NCBI GenBank assembly: GCA_002498375.1
Contig: DAHC01000005.1
Coordinates: 25,149-89,148 of the forward strand
Direction of reading: 5' to 3'
DNA length: 64,000 bases
Origin: Methanocorpusculum sp. UBA424
Lineage (GTDB): Archaea; Halobacteriota; Methanomicrobia; Methanomicrobiales; Methanocorpusculaceae
Under the pieces are notes generated by a model. It saw only the letters and a list, made by a program, of their open reading frames with translations. It made no database searches and was not told the origin of the DNA. This document shows, piece by piece, positions 35,358 to 44,459 of this stretch; the first letter of the stretch is position 1, and the number at the start of each line of letters is the position of its first letter. The position numbers were made by a program, and so were the translations under genes.

Positions 35358-35639
35358 ATGGTACGGGTAAAAGCATCCCACATTTTAGTAAAGACCGAAT
35401 CTGAAGCAAAACAGATCATGCAGAAGATCTCTGCCGGCGATGATTTTGCCAAACTCGCCAAAATGTATTCACAGTGTCCATCAGGCAACGCCGGCGGCGA
35501 CCTCGGCTATTTCGGCAAAGGTCAGATGGTGAAACCCTTCGAAGACGCCTGTTTCAAGGCAAAGGCCGGCGATGTTGTGGGCCCGGTCAAAACCCAGTTC
35601 GGCTGGCATATCATCAAAGTAACCGATATTAAGAACTGA
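35358..35639 (+). CDS. parvulin-type peptidyl-prolyl isomerase
   Basis: Stand-alone rotamase domain of 93 residues, close in size to E. coli PpiC. The sequence has [12 protein letters not shown], the central [30 protein letters not shown] and the end [11 protein letters not shown], the full parvulin set. There is no signal peptide, so it is cytoplasmic. It may help protein folding in general. Confidence 0.95.
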   Translation: MVRVKASHILVKTESEAKQIMQKISAGDDFAKLAKMYSQCPSGNAGGDLGYFGKGQMVKPFEDACFKAKAGDVVGPVKTQFGWHIIKVTDIKN

Positions 35640-35645
35640 GTTTCT

Positions 35646-36731
35646 ATGAACAAAGCTGCCTTCGATGATCTTATCGCCGCGATCAGGAGTGATGACAGCG
35701 CAAGGCAGGAGTCTGCGGCGAACAAGATCTGTTCCCTGAACGATCCTGTTTCACTCTCTCATATTTTGTGCGCCCTCAAAGAGGATGATCCTCTGACCCA
35801 GCGCGTTATGCTCTGGGCGCTGCGGAATTATTCGGCAGATCTTGATTACGCGCAGTATCTTTCGTATCTTTCCTCCGAGGATCTCGGGGTCCGCGAAGCC
35901 GCGCTTATGCTCTTTATCGACGGCGGCCAGGCGGCGGTCGACACGCTTGTAACCGGCGTTTCTTCTCCGGATATAGCGACCCAGTATGCGTCTGTCCAGG
36001 CCCTTGGACAGTTCAGGGCTCCGGCCGCGATCCCCGCGCTGATCTCTGCAGCCTCGTTATCCGAGCCGGATATCCGGGAGATCGCCGTGATGTCTCTAGG
36101 AGTCTATCACGATCAGATGGTCGTTTCAACGCTGATCTCCGCGTTATCGGATCGTCCGGAGATCCGGCTGGCGGCCCTCTCCGGTCTTCGGGGCCGGCAG
36201 CTGACCACGGATGAGCTTTCGGCCGTTTTGAACGTTCTGGCCGACGAACGCGAGGACATCCGTGCCGCCGCCGTGTATGTTCTGGATGCCCTTACTCCAG
36301 GCTCGCTCACCGCCGACTCTTCGCCGTACGTCCGGCGGGCGCTTGCCTCGGTGACCGCGGAGGTCCCTGTTCTTACCGAATTATGCGGTGATCTTGACCC
36401 CTCGGTGAGATCGGCAGCGGCCGAGTCCGTTCGGAAACAAAAACTCCATCTTGAGGATACGCTTCTCCCGCTGCTCTCGGATCCGGTCCCGGGCGTCCGC
36501 CGGGCCGCCGCGTCCGCTCTCGGCAACTCCAAAAGGCCTGATGTGGTCCCCGCCCTTATTGCCTGCCTTGCCGATCCAAAACCCGGGATCCGTGCCGCCG
36601 CTGCGGCCTCACTTGGAAATATCGGCGGCGAGCCGGTGATTTTAGCACTGAAAGAGGCGGCAAATACCAATAATCCGATCCTTGCAGGGATCATTAAAAA
36701 CGCTTTGATGACCGCGGAAGGAAAAAAATAA
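35646..36731 (+). CDS. HEAT-repeat protein
   Basis: Alpha-solenoid protein of 361 residues made of about ten HEAT-like repeats of 30-35 residues; the clearest are near the C-terminus (VPALIACLADPKPGIRAAAA and repeats ending SLG or ALG). Such proteins act as binding scaffolds or as lyases for phycobilin-like pigments; here only scaffolding can be suggested. It follows the parvulin by six bases. Its stop codon directly abuts the stop of the opposite gene, with no bases between. Confidence 0.85.
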   Translation: MNKAAFDDLIAAIRSDDSARQESAANKICSLNDPVSLSHILCALKEDDPLTQRVMLWALRNYSADLDYAQYLSYLSSEDLGVREAALMLFIDGGQAAVDTLVTGVSSPDIATQYASVQALGQFRAPAAIPALISAASLSEPDIREIAVMSLGVYHDQMVVSTLISALSDRPEIRLAALSGLRGRQLTTDELSAVLNVLADEREDIRAAAVYVLDALTPGSLTADSSPYVRRALASVTAEVPVLTELCGDLDPSVRSAAAESVRKQKLHLEDTLLPLLSDPVPGVRRAAASALGNSKRPDVVPALIACLADPKPGIRAAAAASLGNIGGEPVILALKEAANTNNPILAGIIKNALMTAEGKK

Positions 36732-38318
36732 TCACTCGACCGCCGTTCTCACGGCGATCTCAGTTTCCATTCTTTTGACTTCATTTTCCACATCTTCGAT
36801 CTCGATCATCTTGACGCGTTTTTCCATCGGAGGGTTGAGTTTTGCCTTCTGTTCGTATTTGCCGATCTCGGCGGCGAAATCCTCGGGGATCATATCGATC
36901 CCTCTCAGAGCATCGATGAGTTCGCGGGAGAAGTAGGTGTCGATCTGGATCTTTCGCTTGGTCGCATGCGAGAGTTTGCCGATGAATCTGCAGAGTTTGT
37001 CCTGATCTTCGGGGCTCATCGTGTCGGTGAACTCGTAGTTCTCTATCTGCCGCAGGATCTGGAGGATTGGGATCAGTGATTCGGGTGTGATGATGTAGAC
37101 CACATACTCGGCGAGATCGTAGTGATAGGTCGTGAGGACCTCAAGCGTGCTTGACGGGACGACGAGGAACACTTCCTTTCTGACGTCGTCGTGTTTGCAG
37201 TATTTTTTCATCGCCTCGGCCTGGTTTTTCAGATACGTCGGGAAGTTTTCGAGCTCTTCGGGATTTTTCGGACTCTTCGCGTCGAAGATGGTGTACATCT
37301 TGCCGATCAAAACAACATTGTCGGGCGTTCCCGGGTGGGGGTATTCGGATTTTTCACACCACACGAAATCATGCTTTCTGCAGATCGTCCGGATGCTTTC
37401 TGCGACCTCGCTCTCATGCTTCTGCCAGGAAACGGCAAGCTCCTCCTGTTTTCGAACCAAGCTGTCCATCTGTTCGTTTGCCAGGGTTTCGCGGTCGGAT
37501 TTCAGCTGATCGTACAGCGTGTTGATCCGTTCGATCTTTCTGCTGTATTCCGCCGTCTGTTCCTCTCTGACACTTTCATATGCGGAGATCTGTTCTTTTG
37601 CCGCGATGAGATCCTGAGTTACCGTGTCCAGTTTTTCCTTCAGTTCCAGATACTTTTCCGCCTCCTCTTTTCTTCGTGCGGCTTCGGCCGAGATCTGCTC
37701 GTCCCTCAGGCTTTCGAGGGCTGCGATCTGTCCTTTTGCCCGGGTCAGGTTTTCCGTGAGTTCGGTGAATGCCGCCTCTAGATCCTGATATCTTTCCCGC
37801 TCTTCTTTTCTGCGCTCGGCTTCGGCGTAATTCTGCTCCTCGCGTGCTCCCTCGAGAGCGGCAATTTTTCCTTTCGCGGCGGTGAGTTCTTCTGCGAGCA
37901 GGAGACTCTTTGTTTCAAGCCGCTGGTATCGTTCCGTCTCCTCCTTTCTGCGCTCAAGCTCGGCGATGCTCTGCTCCTCACGCATCCTCTCTATGCCGAA
38001 CAGTTTCCCCCGTGCGGTTTCCAGTTCCCGTGCCGTGATCTCGAATCTGTCCCGAAGATTCTCCGAGGATTTTCGTTCCGCATCCCGCAGCCCCTCAAGA
38101 GATGAGGTTCTCTGCAGCTCTCTTTGCAGCTCGCCGGAAACCTGACTGAACCGCTGTTCAAGTTCCTGATATTTCCGTTTCGCTTCCTCCGTCTCTGCGA
38201 GATATTGTGCATATGCATTTTCGGCCCGGCTTATCACCTGTTTCCAGGAAAACAGACGTTTAAAAAGTCCAAGGCTGCGGAGATAGGTGATGAACTCGGA
38301 TAGAGAGGAGGATATCAT
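36732..38318 (-). CDS. coiled-coil protein with RmuC-like C-terminal domain
   Basis: Protein of 528 residues. Residues about 20-290 form a long coiled coil with an internally repeated unit of about 36 residues (variants of AAKGKIAALEGAREEQ followed by AERRKEE). The C-terminal part has PDNVVLIGKMYTIFDAKSP, an Asp-x-Lys arrangement like the nuclease-related core of RmuC, then FPTYLKNQAEAMKKY and KEVFLVVPSS. RmuC proteins limit DNA rearrangement; this is a distant match, so I hold it loosely. No membrane segment is clear at the N-terminus. Confidence 0.65.
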   Translation of the reverse strand: MISSSLSEFITYLRSLGLFKRLFSWKQVISRAENAYAQYLAETEEAKRKYQELEQRFSQVSGELQRELQRTSSLEGLRDAERKSSENLRDRFEITARELETARGKLFGIERMREEQSIAELERRKEETERYQRLETKSLLLAEELTAAKGKIAALEGAREEQNYAEAERRKEERERYQDLEAAFTELTENLTRAKGQIAALESLRDEQISAEAARRKEEAEKYLELKEKLDTVTQDLIAAKEQISAYESVREEQTAEYSRKIERINTLYDQLKSDRETLANEQMDSLVRKQEELAVSWQKHESEVAESIRTICRKHDFVWCEKSEYPHPGTPDNVVLIGKMYTIFDAKSPKNPEELENFPTYLKNQAEAMKKYCKHDDVRKEVFLVVPSSTLEVLTTYHYDLAEYVVYIITPESLIPILQILRQIENYEFTDTMSPEDQDKLCRFIGKLSHATKRKIQIDTYFSRELIDALRGIDMIPEDFAAEIGKYEQKAKLNPPMEKRVKMIEIEDVENEVKRMETEIAVRTAVE

Positions 38319-38430
38319 TGACTAACACTTTAGAGGGTTTGTTATAAGCATTTTACGGTACCCGCGGATTTTTTCCCTTAGGTTTTCCGAATCGTTCATC
38401 ACCTTTCAACGCAAACTGGTTTATCAGTAC

Positions 38431-39381
38431 ATGGGATTGTTCGACAGGTTCAAAAAACAGGAGAATGCCGCTCCAAAGGAAGCCTCAAAAGAAGCAGACT
38501 CTGCGATGTGGCTTTCTCAGGCCGAGTCATATATCAGACTCGAACGATATACCGATGCTCTTCACTGCCTTGATAAAGCGATCGCCTGCAACAAGGAAAA
38601 TCCGCTCGCCTGGCACGAGAAGGGCCGCATTCTTGCTCTGGTCAATGAAGAGAAGGCTTCGATACCCTGTTACGACCGGGCGATCGAACTCCGTCCGGAC
38701 ACGGCGGTGTATTATCACAATAAGGGGGATGCTCTCGCCTCCTTCGGTCGATACGCCGAAGCTGACGAATGTTTCAAAAAGGCTCTTTCTCTTGCCCCCG
38801 ATGATGTGGTGTTCCTTACCAGCCATGCACGAATGCTTTCGATTGCGAAAAAGTATAAAGAAGCGGACGAGATCATGGCGCATGTCTGCGATCTGGAACC
38901 CCGCGGCCCGGAACACTGGTTCAATCGTGCCACGATGCTGTATGACTGCGGCAAACTTGAGGACGCGGTCACCTGCTATAAAGCGGCCTTTACGATCGCT
39001 CCGGGGCATTCGGTCAGTTACTTCAACTGCGGCAATGCTCTGTCTTCCTTGGGAAAACACGAGGAGTCGCTCTTCTACTACGACAAGGCGCTGAAATACG
39101 AACGCTCCATGACCGGCGCCATGAACAATAAAGGGATGGCGCTCAGCATTCTTGGAAGACACGATGAGGCGTACGACTGTTTCCGCCGGGTGTTGATCGC
39201 TCTTCCAAACGACGCGGATGCCTGGTACAACAAAGGATACGAACAGATGCTTCTTGGAAAGTATGCGGATTCGATCGAGTCGTTCGACAAGGCGCTCTCG
39301 TTTGCGGATGGAAATAACCGCGAGCTGATCAATAAATGCCGGGAAGCCAAAGATACGGCATCCCGGTCAATGCAAAAATAA
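38431..39381 (+). CDS. TPR-repeat protein
   Basis: Protein of 316 residues with about eight tetratricopeptide repeats of 34 residues from residue 28 onward (for example DALHCLDKAIACNKENPLAWHEKG-type units). A short charged N-terminus, MGLFDRFKKQE, precedes them. There is no signal peptide. TPR arrays serve protein-protein binding; the partner is unknown. The gene faces the nucleotidyltransferase across 13 bases of A/T-rich DNA that probably serves as terminator for both. Confidence 0.93.
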   Translation: MGLFDRFKKQENAAPKEASKEADSAMWLSQAESYIRLERYTDALHCLDKAIACNKENPLAWHEKGRILALVNEEKASIPCYDRAIELRPDTAVYYHNKGDALASFGRYAEADECFKKALSLAPDDVVFLTSHARMLSIAKKYKEADEIMAHVCDLEPRGPEHWFNRATMLYDCGKLEDAVTCYKAAFTIAPGHSVSYFNCGNALSSLGKHEESLFYYDKALKYERSMTGAMNNKGMALSILGRHDEAYDCFRRVLIALPNDADAWYNKGYEQMLLGKYADSIESFDKALSFADGNNRELINKCREAKDTASRSMQK

Positions 39382-39394
39382 AAAAAAATCTTTT

Positions 39395-40573
39395 TTACGA
39401 TCCTTCAAACCGCGAGTCGAACTTGGGGTTCAGGAGATGGACCTTTACGATCGCTCCTTCCTTGACAATGACCTCCGGCCAGAGTCTGGTCCCTGAGTGG
39501 ATGGTGACATTGTTCTGGAGGATCGAACGCGGGCCGACCACGGTGTTGTGTTCGATGGAACAGTTATCTCCCATATTCGTATTGACGTCGATGATGCTGC
39601 CCGATATCGTGGTGTTGGATCCGACGACGACCCCGTTGTAGATCGAGGATGAGAATATTTTTGCATTATTTTTGATAACGCAGTTGTCTCCGATGCTGGT
39701 GTATGGGCCGATGATGACGTTTTCTCCGATCATGACTCCGTTTCCGACGATTACCGGCCCGACGATCCGCGAACCTGCGCCAAGCGTGATCCCGTCACCG
39801 AAGGTAACGGGTCCGGTGATGTGGGCATCTTTGATATTCAGTGTTCCCGATACGCTCGTCACGGTCTTTTCCTGCAGGATCCATTTCTCGGCGGCACGCA
39901 GCATCGCCGGGTTGCCGACATCAGTCCAGTTTCCGCGTGCCAGCCAGCCGTTGAGCTGATATCCTTTTTCCATCAAAAGAGGGAAGAGGTCTTTGGCGAA
40001 GTCGAACTTGGTGTTTTCCGGAATGAACTCGAAGATCTTCGGGTCGCAGACATAGATGCCAGTGCTTGCGAGGTTGGAGAAGATCTCTCCGGGCGCCGGT
40101 TTTTCTCGGAATCTCTGGATCCGAAGGGATGCATCGATCTCGGCGATGCCGAACTCACGCGGATCCTCGATACTGATCAGACCGATCGAAGTGATCGCCG
40201 GGGAATTCATATGGTCCCGGTAAAACTCCAGGAGGTTGAGATCGGTCATGTGGTCGCCGCCGACCACGAGGAAGGGAGCATCTTCCAGATACTTCTGGGC
40301 GTTTTTTACACTGCCGGCGGTCCCGAGTTTTATTTCTTCGGAGACGTAGGTGATATTTGCTCCGTAGAGGGATCCGTCGCCGAGCGCATCCTGAATATCG
40401 TTACCCAGATATCCAATGGTCAAAACGATGTCGGTAAAACCGAGGTTGGCAAGGTGCGTAACCAGATGTACGATCGACGGTTTGTTGGCTATCGGAATAC
40501 AGGGTTTCGGCCGCTCAAATGTCAGCGGGCGAAGACGAGTCCCTTCTCCCCCGCACATAATGCATGCTTTCAT
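39395..40573 (-). CDS. sugar-1-phosphate nucleotidyltransferase with left-handed beta-helix
   Basis: NDP-sugar pyrophosphorylase, 392 residues. The N-terminal Rossmann-like domain starts MKACIMCGGEGTRLRPLTFE with PKPCIPIANKP, the nucleotide-binding loop of the family, and has GGDHMTDLNL as metal-binding acidic site. From about residue 240 there is a run of hexapeptide repeats (ITGPVTFGDGITLGAGS and on) forming a left-handed beta-helix. It may make GDP-mannose or UDP/dTDP-sugars for surface polysaccharide or protein glycosylation; the exact sugar cannot be read. Confidence 0.92.
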   Translation of the reverse strand: MKACIMCGGEGTRLRPLTFERPKPCIPIANKPSIVHLVTHLANLGFTDIVLTIGYLGNDIQDALGDGSLYGANITYVSEEIKLGTAGSVKNAQKYLEDAPFLVVGGDHMTDLNLLEFYRDHMNSPAITSIGLISIEDPREFGIAEIDASLRIQRFREKPAPGEIFSNLASTGIYVCDPKIFEFIPENTKFDFAKDLFPLLMEKGYQLNGWLARGNWTDVGNPAMLRAAEKWILQEKTVTSVSGTLNIKDAHITGPVTFGDGITLGAGSRIVGPVIVGNGVMIGENVIIGPYTSIGDNCVIKNNAKIFSSSIYNGVVVGSNTTISGSIIDVNTNMGDNCSIEHNTVVGPRSILQNNVTIHSGTRLWPEVIVKEGAIVKVHLLNPKFDSRFEGS

Positions 40574-40678
40574 TCCGTCTATATTTGTTGCAGGGTATTA
40601 TGAGTATTGTGGGGTAGTGGGGGACGAAATCGTATTTCTGAGAAAAATAAAAAAAGAATGTCGATCCGGAGGGGAAGA

Positions 40679-41515
40679 CTAGATGCCAAGAACCATGCGC
40701 AGAACGTCCCGAAGGCCGGGGGCAAGACCCACGACGATCATTGCCAAGAGCACCAGATGCCAGATGCTTTCCATCCCTTCCTCTTTCCGGAACTTTTCCA
40801 GCACCCAGATTGCGGGGATCAATACCACGATTTTCAGCGCGAACATCACATACGGCGTTCCCGTGAGCTCGATCAGCGTGCTTCCAAGAACATGCTGCTC
40901 GATGTATCCTTTAAACGCGAGGGCATAACTCGTCGCAGAGGCATCCAGCATATGCCCGGCGATCAAAACCAGATACAGGGGCTGATTCACATACTCCCAG
41001 CGGAACATATATCGAAGGACCGCCCAAAGAGCCGCCGCTGCCGCCGCCCCTATCAGAAGGACCAGAATTCCCGCACCCACATCCACGTCGGTCGCCTGGG
41101 TAAAACCGAACCAGACCAGAAATCCTGCCGCGATAAGTGACGAGATGATTCCGCCGAGCATAAATGGCGTCGTGTATGACACGACCACCTTGTTCTTCTG
41201 CAGTTTGTAGGAGATAAACAGCATCGCCATGGCAAAGAACATGGTGAGGAAATAGACCTGCGGGGTCACAAACAGGATCCACCAGGGTTCGGGGACCATG
41301 CCTGTATCCTCGACGACGCGAAGCAGTCCGCCAAGAATGATGTATGTCAGACCGGTCAGGATCAAAGGCGTATCGATTGTAATATTTGCCTTTTTCAGAC
41401 ATCGGTAAAGTATATACAGTCCCAAGAGGACTAATAAAGCATACAAAATCGTCTGGATGACCGTATAGGTTGAGCCCTCCAGTTCGACTATCCACGCATA
41501 TAATTCATTAAACAT
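40679..41515 (-). CDS. DUF63 family membrane protein
   Basis: Integral membrane protein of 278 residues with seven or eight hydrophobic helices, matching the archaeal DUF63 family of unknown function. Conserved-looking features include the polar helix LIAGHMLDASATSYALAF and the PEPWWILFVTPQVYF loop. It is divergent from egsA, with only 14 bases between the two start codons, so each promoter must overlap the other gene. Confidence 0.85.
   Translation of the reverse strand: MFNELYAWIVELEGSTYTVIQTILYALLVLLGLYILYRCLKKANITIDTPLILTGLTYIILGGLLRVVEDTGMVPEPWWILFVTPQVYFLTMFFAMAMLFISYKLQKNKVVVSYTTPFMLGGIISSLIAAGFLVWFGFTQATDVDVGAGILVLLIGAAAAAALWAVLRYMFRWEYVNQPLYLVLIAGHMLDASATSYALAFKGYIEQHVLGSTLIELTGTPYVMFALKIVVLIPAIWVLEKFRKEEGMESIWHLVLLAMIVVGLAPGLRDVLRMVLGI
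41494..41505 (+). promoter_or_regulatory. possible TATA element for egsA inside the DUF63 gene
   Basis: GCATATAATTC-like sequence lies about 25-36 bases before the egsA ATG. If used, the egsA mRNA would have almost no leader. The site lies within the first codons of the opposite gene. Confidence 0.35.
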
Positions 41516-41529
41516 ATAGGATCACGACC

Positions 41530-42612
41530 ATGAAAGCTAAGAATAATAGGATACTCAAGGATAAAACCTTTGACAAATCCCGGTGGATTCAGATGCCGAG
41601 GGATGTGATCGCCGGTCACGATGCTTTGCTTCAGCTTCCAAACGTCATCACCGACCTGGGCATCACCGGGCCTTTACTTCTACTTTCAGGAAATACGACC
41701 ATGCAGACAATAGGTTCCCGGGTTCTCTCTCTGCTGGAAGGTCGTGAGGTCGTCTCCGCCATTGTCGGGGAGATCAACTATGAAGAGATCGCGAGGGTCG
41801 AGGATATTGCCCGGGATGCAGGGGTCGTGCTGATCATCGCAGTTGGAGGCGGCCGGGTCATCGATACGGCCAAGGTCGTCTCCTACAATCTCGACATCCA
41901 GTTCATCAGTGTCCCAACCGCCGCTTCCCACGACGGTATCGCCTCTTCCCGTGCCTCGGTGATGACTGAGGAAGGCAATGTGAGTGTGGCGGCTCACCCG
42001 CCGCTGGCTATCGTCGCCGACACGGGAATTATTGCCGGAGCGCCTCACCGGCTGATGGCCGCCGGGTATGCGGATATGGTTGCCAACTACACCGCAGTTC
42101 TCGACTGGGATCTTTCAAAAACCAAAACAGGCGAGCAGGTCAGCGAGTATGCGATGACGCTTTCGATGATCACCGCGGAACTGATGGTGGAGAATGCAGA
42201 AAAGATCAAGGCCTTCGATGAAAATGCGGCCTGGATCGTGGTAAAGGCGTTGTTTGCCTCCGGCGTTGCGATGAGTATCGCCGGAAGTTCCCGTCCGGCA
42301 TCCGGGGGCGAGCACAAGTTTGCCCATATGCTCGAACGTCTGGTTCCCGGGAAAGTCCTTCACGGAGAAGCCTGCGGAGTTGGAACGATCATCAGTATGA
42401 TCATGCACGAAGGAGACTGGAGAAAGATCCGGAACTCTCTTCGGCTGATCGGCGCCCCGACAACGCCGAAAGAGCTGGGCATATCCGACGAGATCGTAAT
42501 CGAGGCTATTCTTCGGGCAAAAGAGATTCGACCCGAACGCTACACGATCTTTGATGAGGATATTACCAGAGAGCAGGCAGAATGTCTGGTTGCCCAGTTG
42601 TATGAGGAGTAA
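41530..42612 (+). CDS. egsA: NAD(P)-dependent sn-glycerol-1-phosphate dehydrogenase
   Basis: Makes sn-glycerol 1-phosphate, the backbone of archaeal ether lipids, from dihydroxyacetone phosphate. The 360-residue protein has the WIQMPRDVIAGH start, the NAD-binding GGGRVIDTAKV, SHDGIASSRAS and the zinc site residues in GGEHKFAHML and LHGEACGVGT. This is the key enzyme of archaeal lipid stereochemistry and confirms the domain. It lies three bases before the UPF0179 gene. Confidence 0.96.
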   Translation: MKAKNNRILKDKTFDKSRWIQMPRDVIAGHDALLQLPNVITDLGITGPLLLLSGNTTMQTIGSRVLSLLEGREVVSAIVGEINYEEIARVEDIARDAGVVLIIAVGGGRVIDTAKVVSYNLDIQFISVPTAASHDGIASSRASVMTEEGNVSVAAHPPLAIVADTGIIAGAPHRLMAAGYADMVANYTAVLDWDLSKTKTGEQVSEYAMTLSMITAELMVENAEKIKAFDENAAWIVVKALFASGVAMSIAGSSRPASGGEHKFAHMLERLVPGKVLHGEACGVGTIISMIMHEGDWRKIRNSLRLIGAPTTPKELGISDEIVIEAILRAKEIRPERYTIFDEDITREQAECLVAQLYEE

Positions 42613-42615
42613 GTT

Positions 42616-43074
42616 ATGGACAAGGAAGAAAAAATCGTAACAATCGTCGGCTCGGTTTTAGCCCATGAGGGTGCCGAGTTCGTGTATGCCGGAAAAGCAC
42701 CCGAGTGCGAATCATGCAAAGTGGCAAAGGTCTGCCATAACGCTAAGCTTCGCGAGGGAAAGAGATACCGTGTCGTCTCGGTCAGAAAAACAAAGCATGA
42801 CTGCGCCGTTCATGAGGGCGGGGCAAAGGCCGTGGAAGTGGCGGAAACGATCATCACAGCTGTGATCCCGACGAGTCAGGCGACCCGCAGGACCAGGATA
42901 ACCTATACTCCCGTCTGCGATGACGTGTTTTGTAAAGGATATGCATTCTGTCACCCGGACGGTCTCACGGATAAGGGCAGATATGTAGTGCTGGAGGTTC
43001 TTGGTCCCTACTCCGAGTGTCCGAAAGGTACAAAGAACCTGAAGCTTGTTGAGATGCGCCCGGTCCCGACGTAA
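42616..43074 (+). CDS. UPF0179 family protein, Cys-rich
   Basis: Archaeal protein of unknown function, 152 residues. Its cysteines stand in two groups: CESCKVAKVC near residues 35-44, and CDDVFCKGYAFC near 105-116, a layout that suggests a metal or iron-sulfur site. The rest is beta-rich. It directly follows egsA and probably shares its mRNA. Confidence 0.88.
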   Translation: MDKEEKIVTIVGSVLAHEGAEFVYAGKAPECESCKVAKVCHNAKLREGKRYRVVSVRKTKHDCAVHEGGAKAVEVAETIITAVIPTSQATRRTRITYTPVCDDVFCKGYAFCHPDGLTDKGRYVVLEVLGPYSECPKGTKNLKLVEMRPVPT

Positions 43075-43087
43075 GCTCCGGCTGATT

Positions 43088-43927
43088 TCAAAGCCTGCGC
43101 TGCTCTTCGACTCGTTCGGTCAGTTTGAGAGCGACATTCTCGATCCTTTTTTTCAGGAGTAACGTATCAATCAGGTTTTCCGGGACCCCATAATAAATCC
43201 CGGCGAGTCCTCCAGCAATGCAGGCGATCGTATCCGTGTCCCCTCCCAAAACGCAGGCACGGCGGATCACATCCGTGTAGCCGCATCCGTCGCGAAAACA
43301 GGCGAGGGCGCATCTGGTCGTTTCTATCGGGTCGATCGACGGGATGAGTTCTCCCTCGAGATAGTATTCCGGGATCTCTTTCAGGACTTCGTCTTTCGAT
43401 TTTCCCGCAGTCAATCCTGCTGCGGCTTTGGATATCACCGCACAGCAGTCTTTGGCCGTTGTATCATAATGGGTATATGCCGACACCTTTCTGGCTGTTT
43501 CTTCGACATCATTTGTCAGCACCAGGCCAACTGGAATCGTCCGCATGACACTCCCGTTCGTTCTGCTCCCGCATGCGACATGGAGTGCGGATACGGCCGC
43601 CTCCGGAGTACAGCCCTGTTCAAGAAGCGAGGCAAGCGTTTTGGTTGTTCTGCCAAACGTAGTATCATCTTCGCGGAGTGTAAGGATGACCTTCTGCAGA
43701 AAAACCGTCCGGTCGAAATTGCCGGTCTCACAGTATGTCTCTGCCAAAGCCAGCATCATCAGCGTGTCGTCGGTGCCTTCTCCGATTTTCAGATTGAACT
43801 GCCCGCCGCCGGACATGCGGATCTCTCTTTTCTCATCCCACCCTGATCCTTCGAATGATGCTCCGAGAGCATCGCCGACCGCACACCCGAACAAACCTCC
43901 CGCAATCCTTGCCTGCAGATCATTCAT
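43088..43927 (-). CDS. ADP-ribosylglycohydrolase family protein
   Basis: Hydrolase of the DraG/ARH3 fold, 279 residues, removing ADP-ribose from proteins or other targets. The metal-binding motifs are present: GCAVGDALGASFEG near the start, GTDDTLMMLALAE and GGDTDTIACIAGGLAG near the C-terminus. I start at ATG 43927, which has GGTGA nine bases upstream; a GTG at 43939 opens the same frame. No partner ADP-ribosyltransferase is next to it. A link to the NAD-derived signal of the TIR protein 38 kb away would be speculation. Confidence 0.9.
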   Translation of the reverse strand: MNDLQARIAGGLFGCAVGDALGASFEGSGWDEKREIRMSGGGQFNLKIGEGTDDTLMMLALAETYCETGNFDRTVFLQKVILTLREDDTTFGRTTKTLASLLEQGCTPEAAVSALHVACGSRTNGSVMRTIPVGLVLTNDVEETARKVSAYTHYDTTAKDCCAVISKAAAGLTAGKSKDEVLKEIPEYYLEGELIPSIDPIETTRCALACFRDGCGYTDVIRRACVLGGDTDTIACIAGGLAGIYYGVPENLIDTLLLKKRIENVALKLTERVEEQRRL

Positions 43928-44100
43928 AATTGTCATCACCTAGACCGTTCTTACATATAAGCTTGTCTGAAATCGGGCTTTGGAACAAAGCATCGCGCCG
44001 GAAATTCACGCGTTTTTAAAAATCAGAATTAAAATCAAGCCCCATATCTCGCGTATCTTCCATGGTCTCCCCGGGAAAACACGGTTCGTCAGCAACTCAG

Positions 44101-44110
44101 ATATAAATAT
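44101..44110 (+). promoter_or_regulatory. probable TATA box for the UPF0058-Elp3-PriS unit
   Basis: ATATAAATAT lies about 75-84 bases before the UPF0058 start in mixed-composition DNA, leaving a leader containing AGGTG. Confidence 0.45.
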
Positions 44111-44184
44111 GACGAGTAACCTATATGTGTCGATATGATAGACAAGATTAAGGAAGATTTTTTGATAAGAGGTGTTACCAAATA

Positions 44185-44448
44185 ATGCAGAAAGAAGAGT
44201 TACTACATTTACACATGTTGATGGTCCAGATCAAGAAATATTATGAATCCGTCTCTGGAAAAAACGTTCAAACTGCCGAATACGATGCATTGCAGATCTC
44301 GCCGATCCACATTCATAAAAATAAGAATCTGCATCGCGTCGCTCTTCTTACCCTCGGAAATGAGATCGTGTCGGAGATGCACGCCACTCAGACCGCCCAG
44401 ACTCCGTTTACTCAGGAATCAAGCCAGAGTATTGCTGCAGAACACTGA
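44185..44448 (+). CDS. UPF0058 family protein
   Basis: Small archaeal protein of 87 residues, unknown function. It has a helical N-terminus MQKEELLHLHMLMVQIKKYYE and the family segment LQISPIHIHKNKNLHRVALLTLGNEI. AGAGGTG stands in front of the ATG. It comes 11 bases before elp3, so it likely shares its transcript. Confidence 0.88.
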   Translation: MQKEELLHLHMLMVQIKKYYESVSGKNVQTAEYDALQISPIHIHKNKNLHRVALLTLGNEIVSEMHATQTAQTPFTQESSQSIAAEH

Positions 44449-44459
44449 TCTTATCACAA

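Noticed and set aside
43088..43927. ADP-ribosylglycohydrolase as part of the TIR defence system
   Set aside because: It is 38 kb from the TIR gene, has host-like composition and sits among housekeeping genes.
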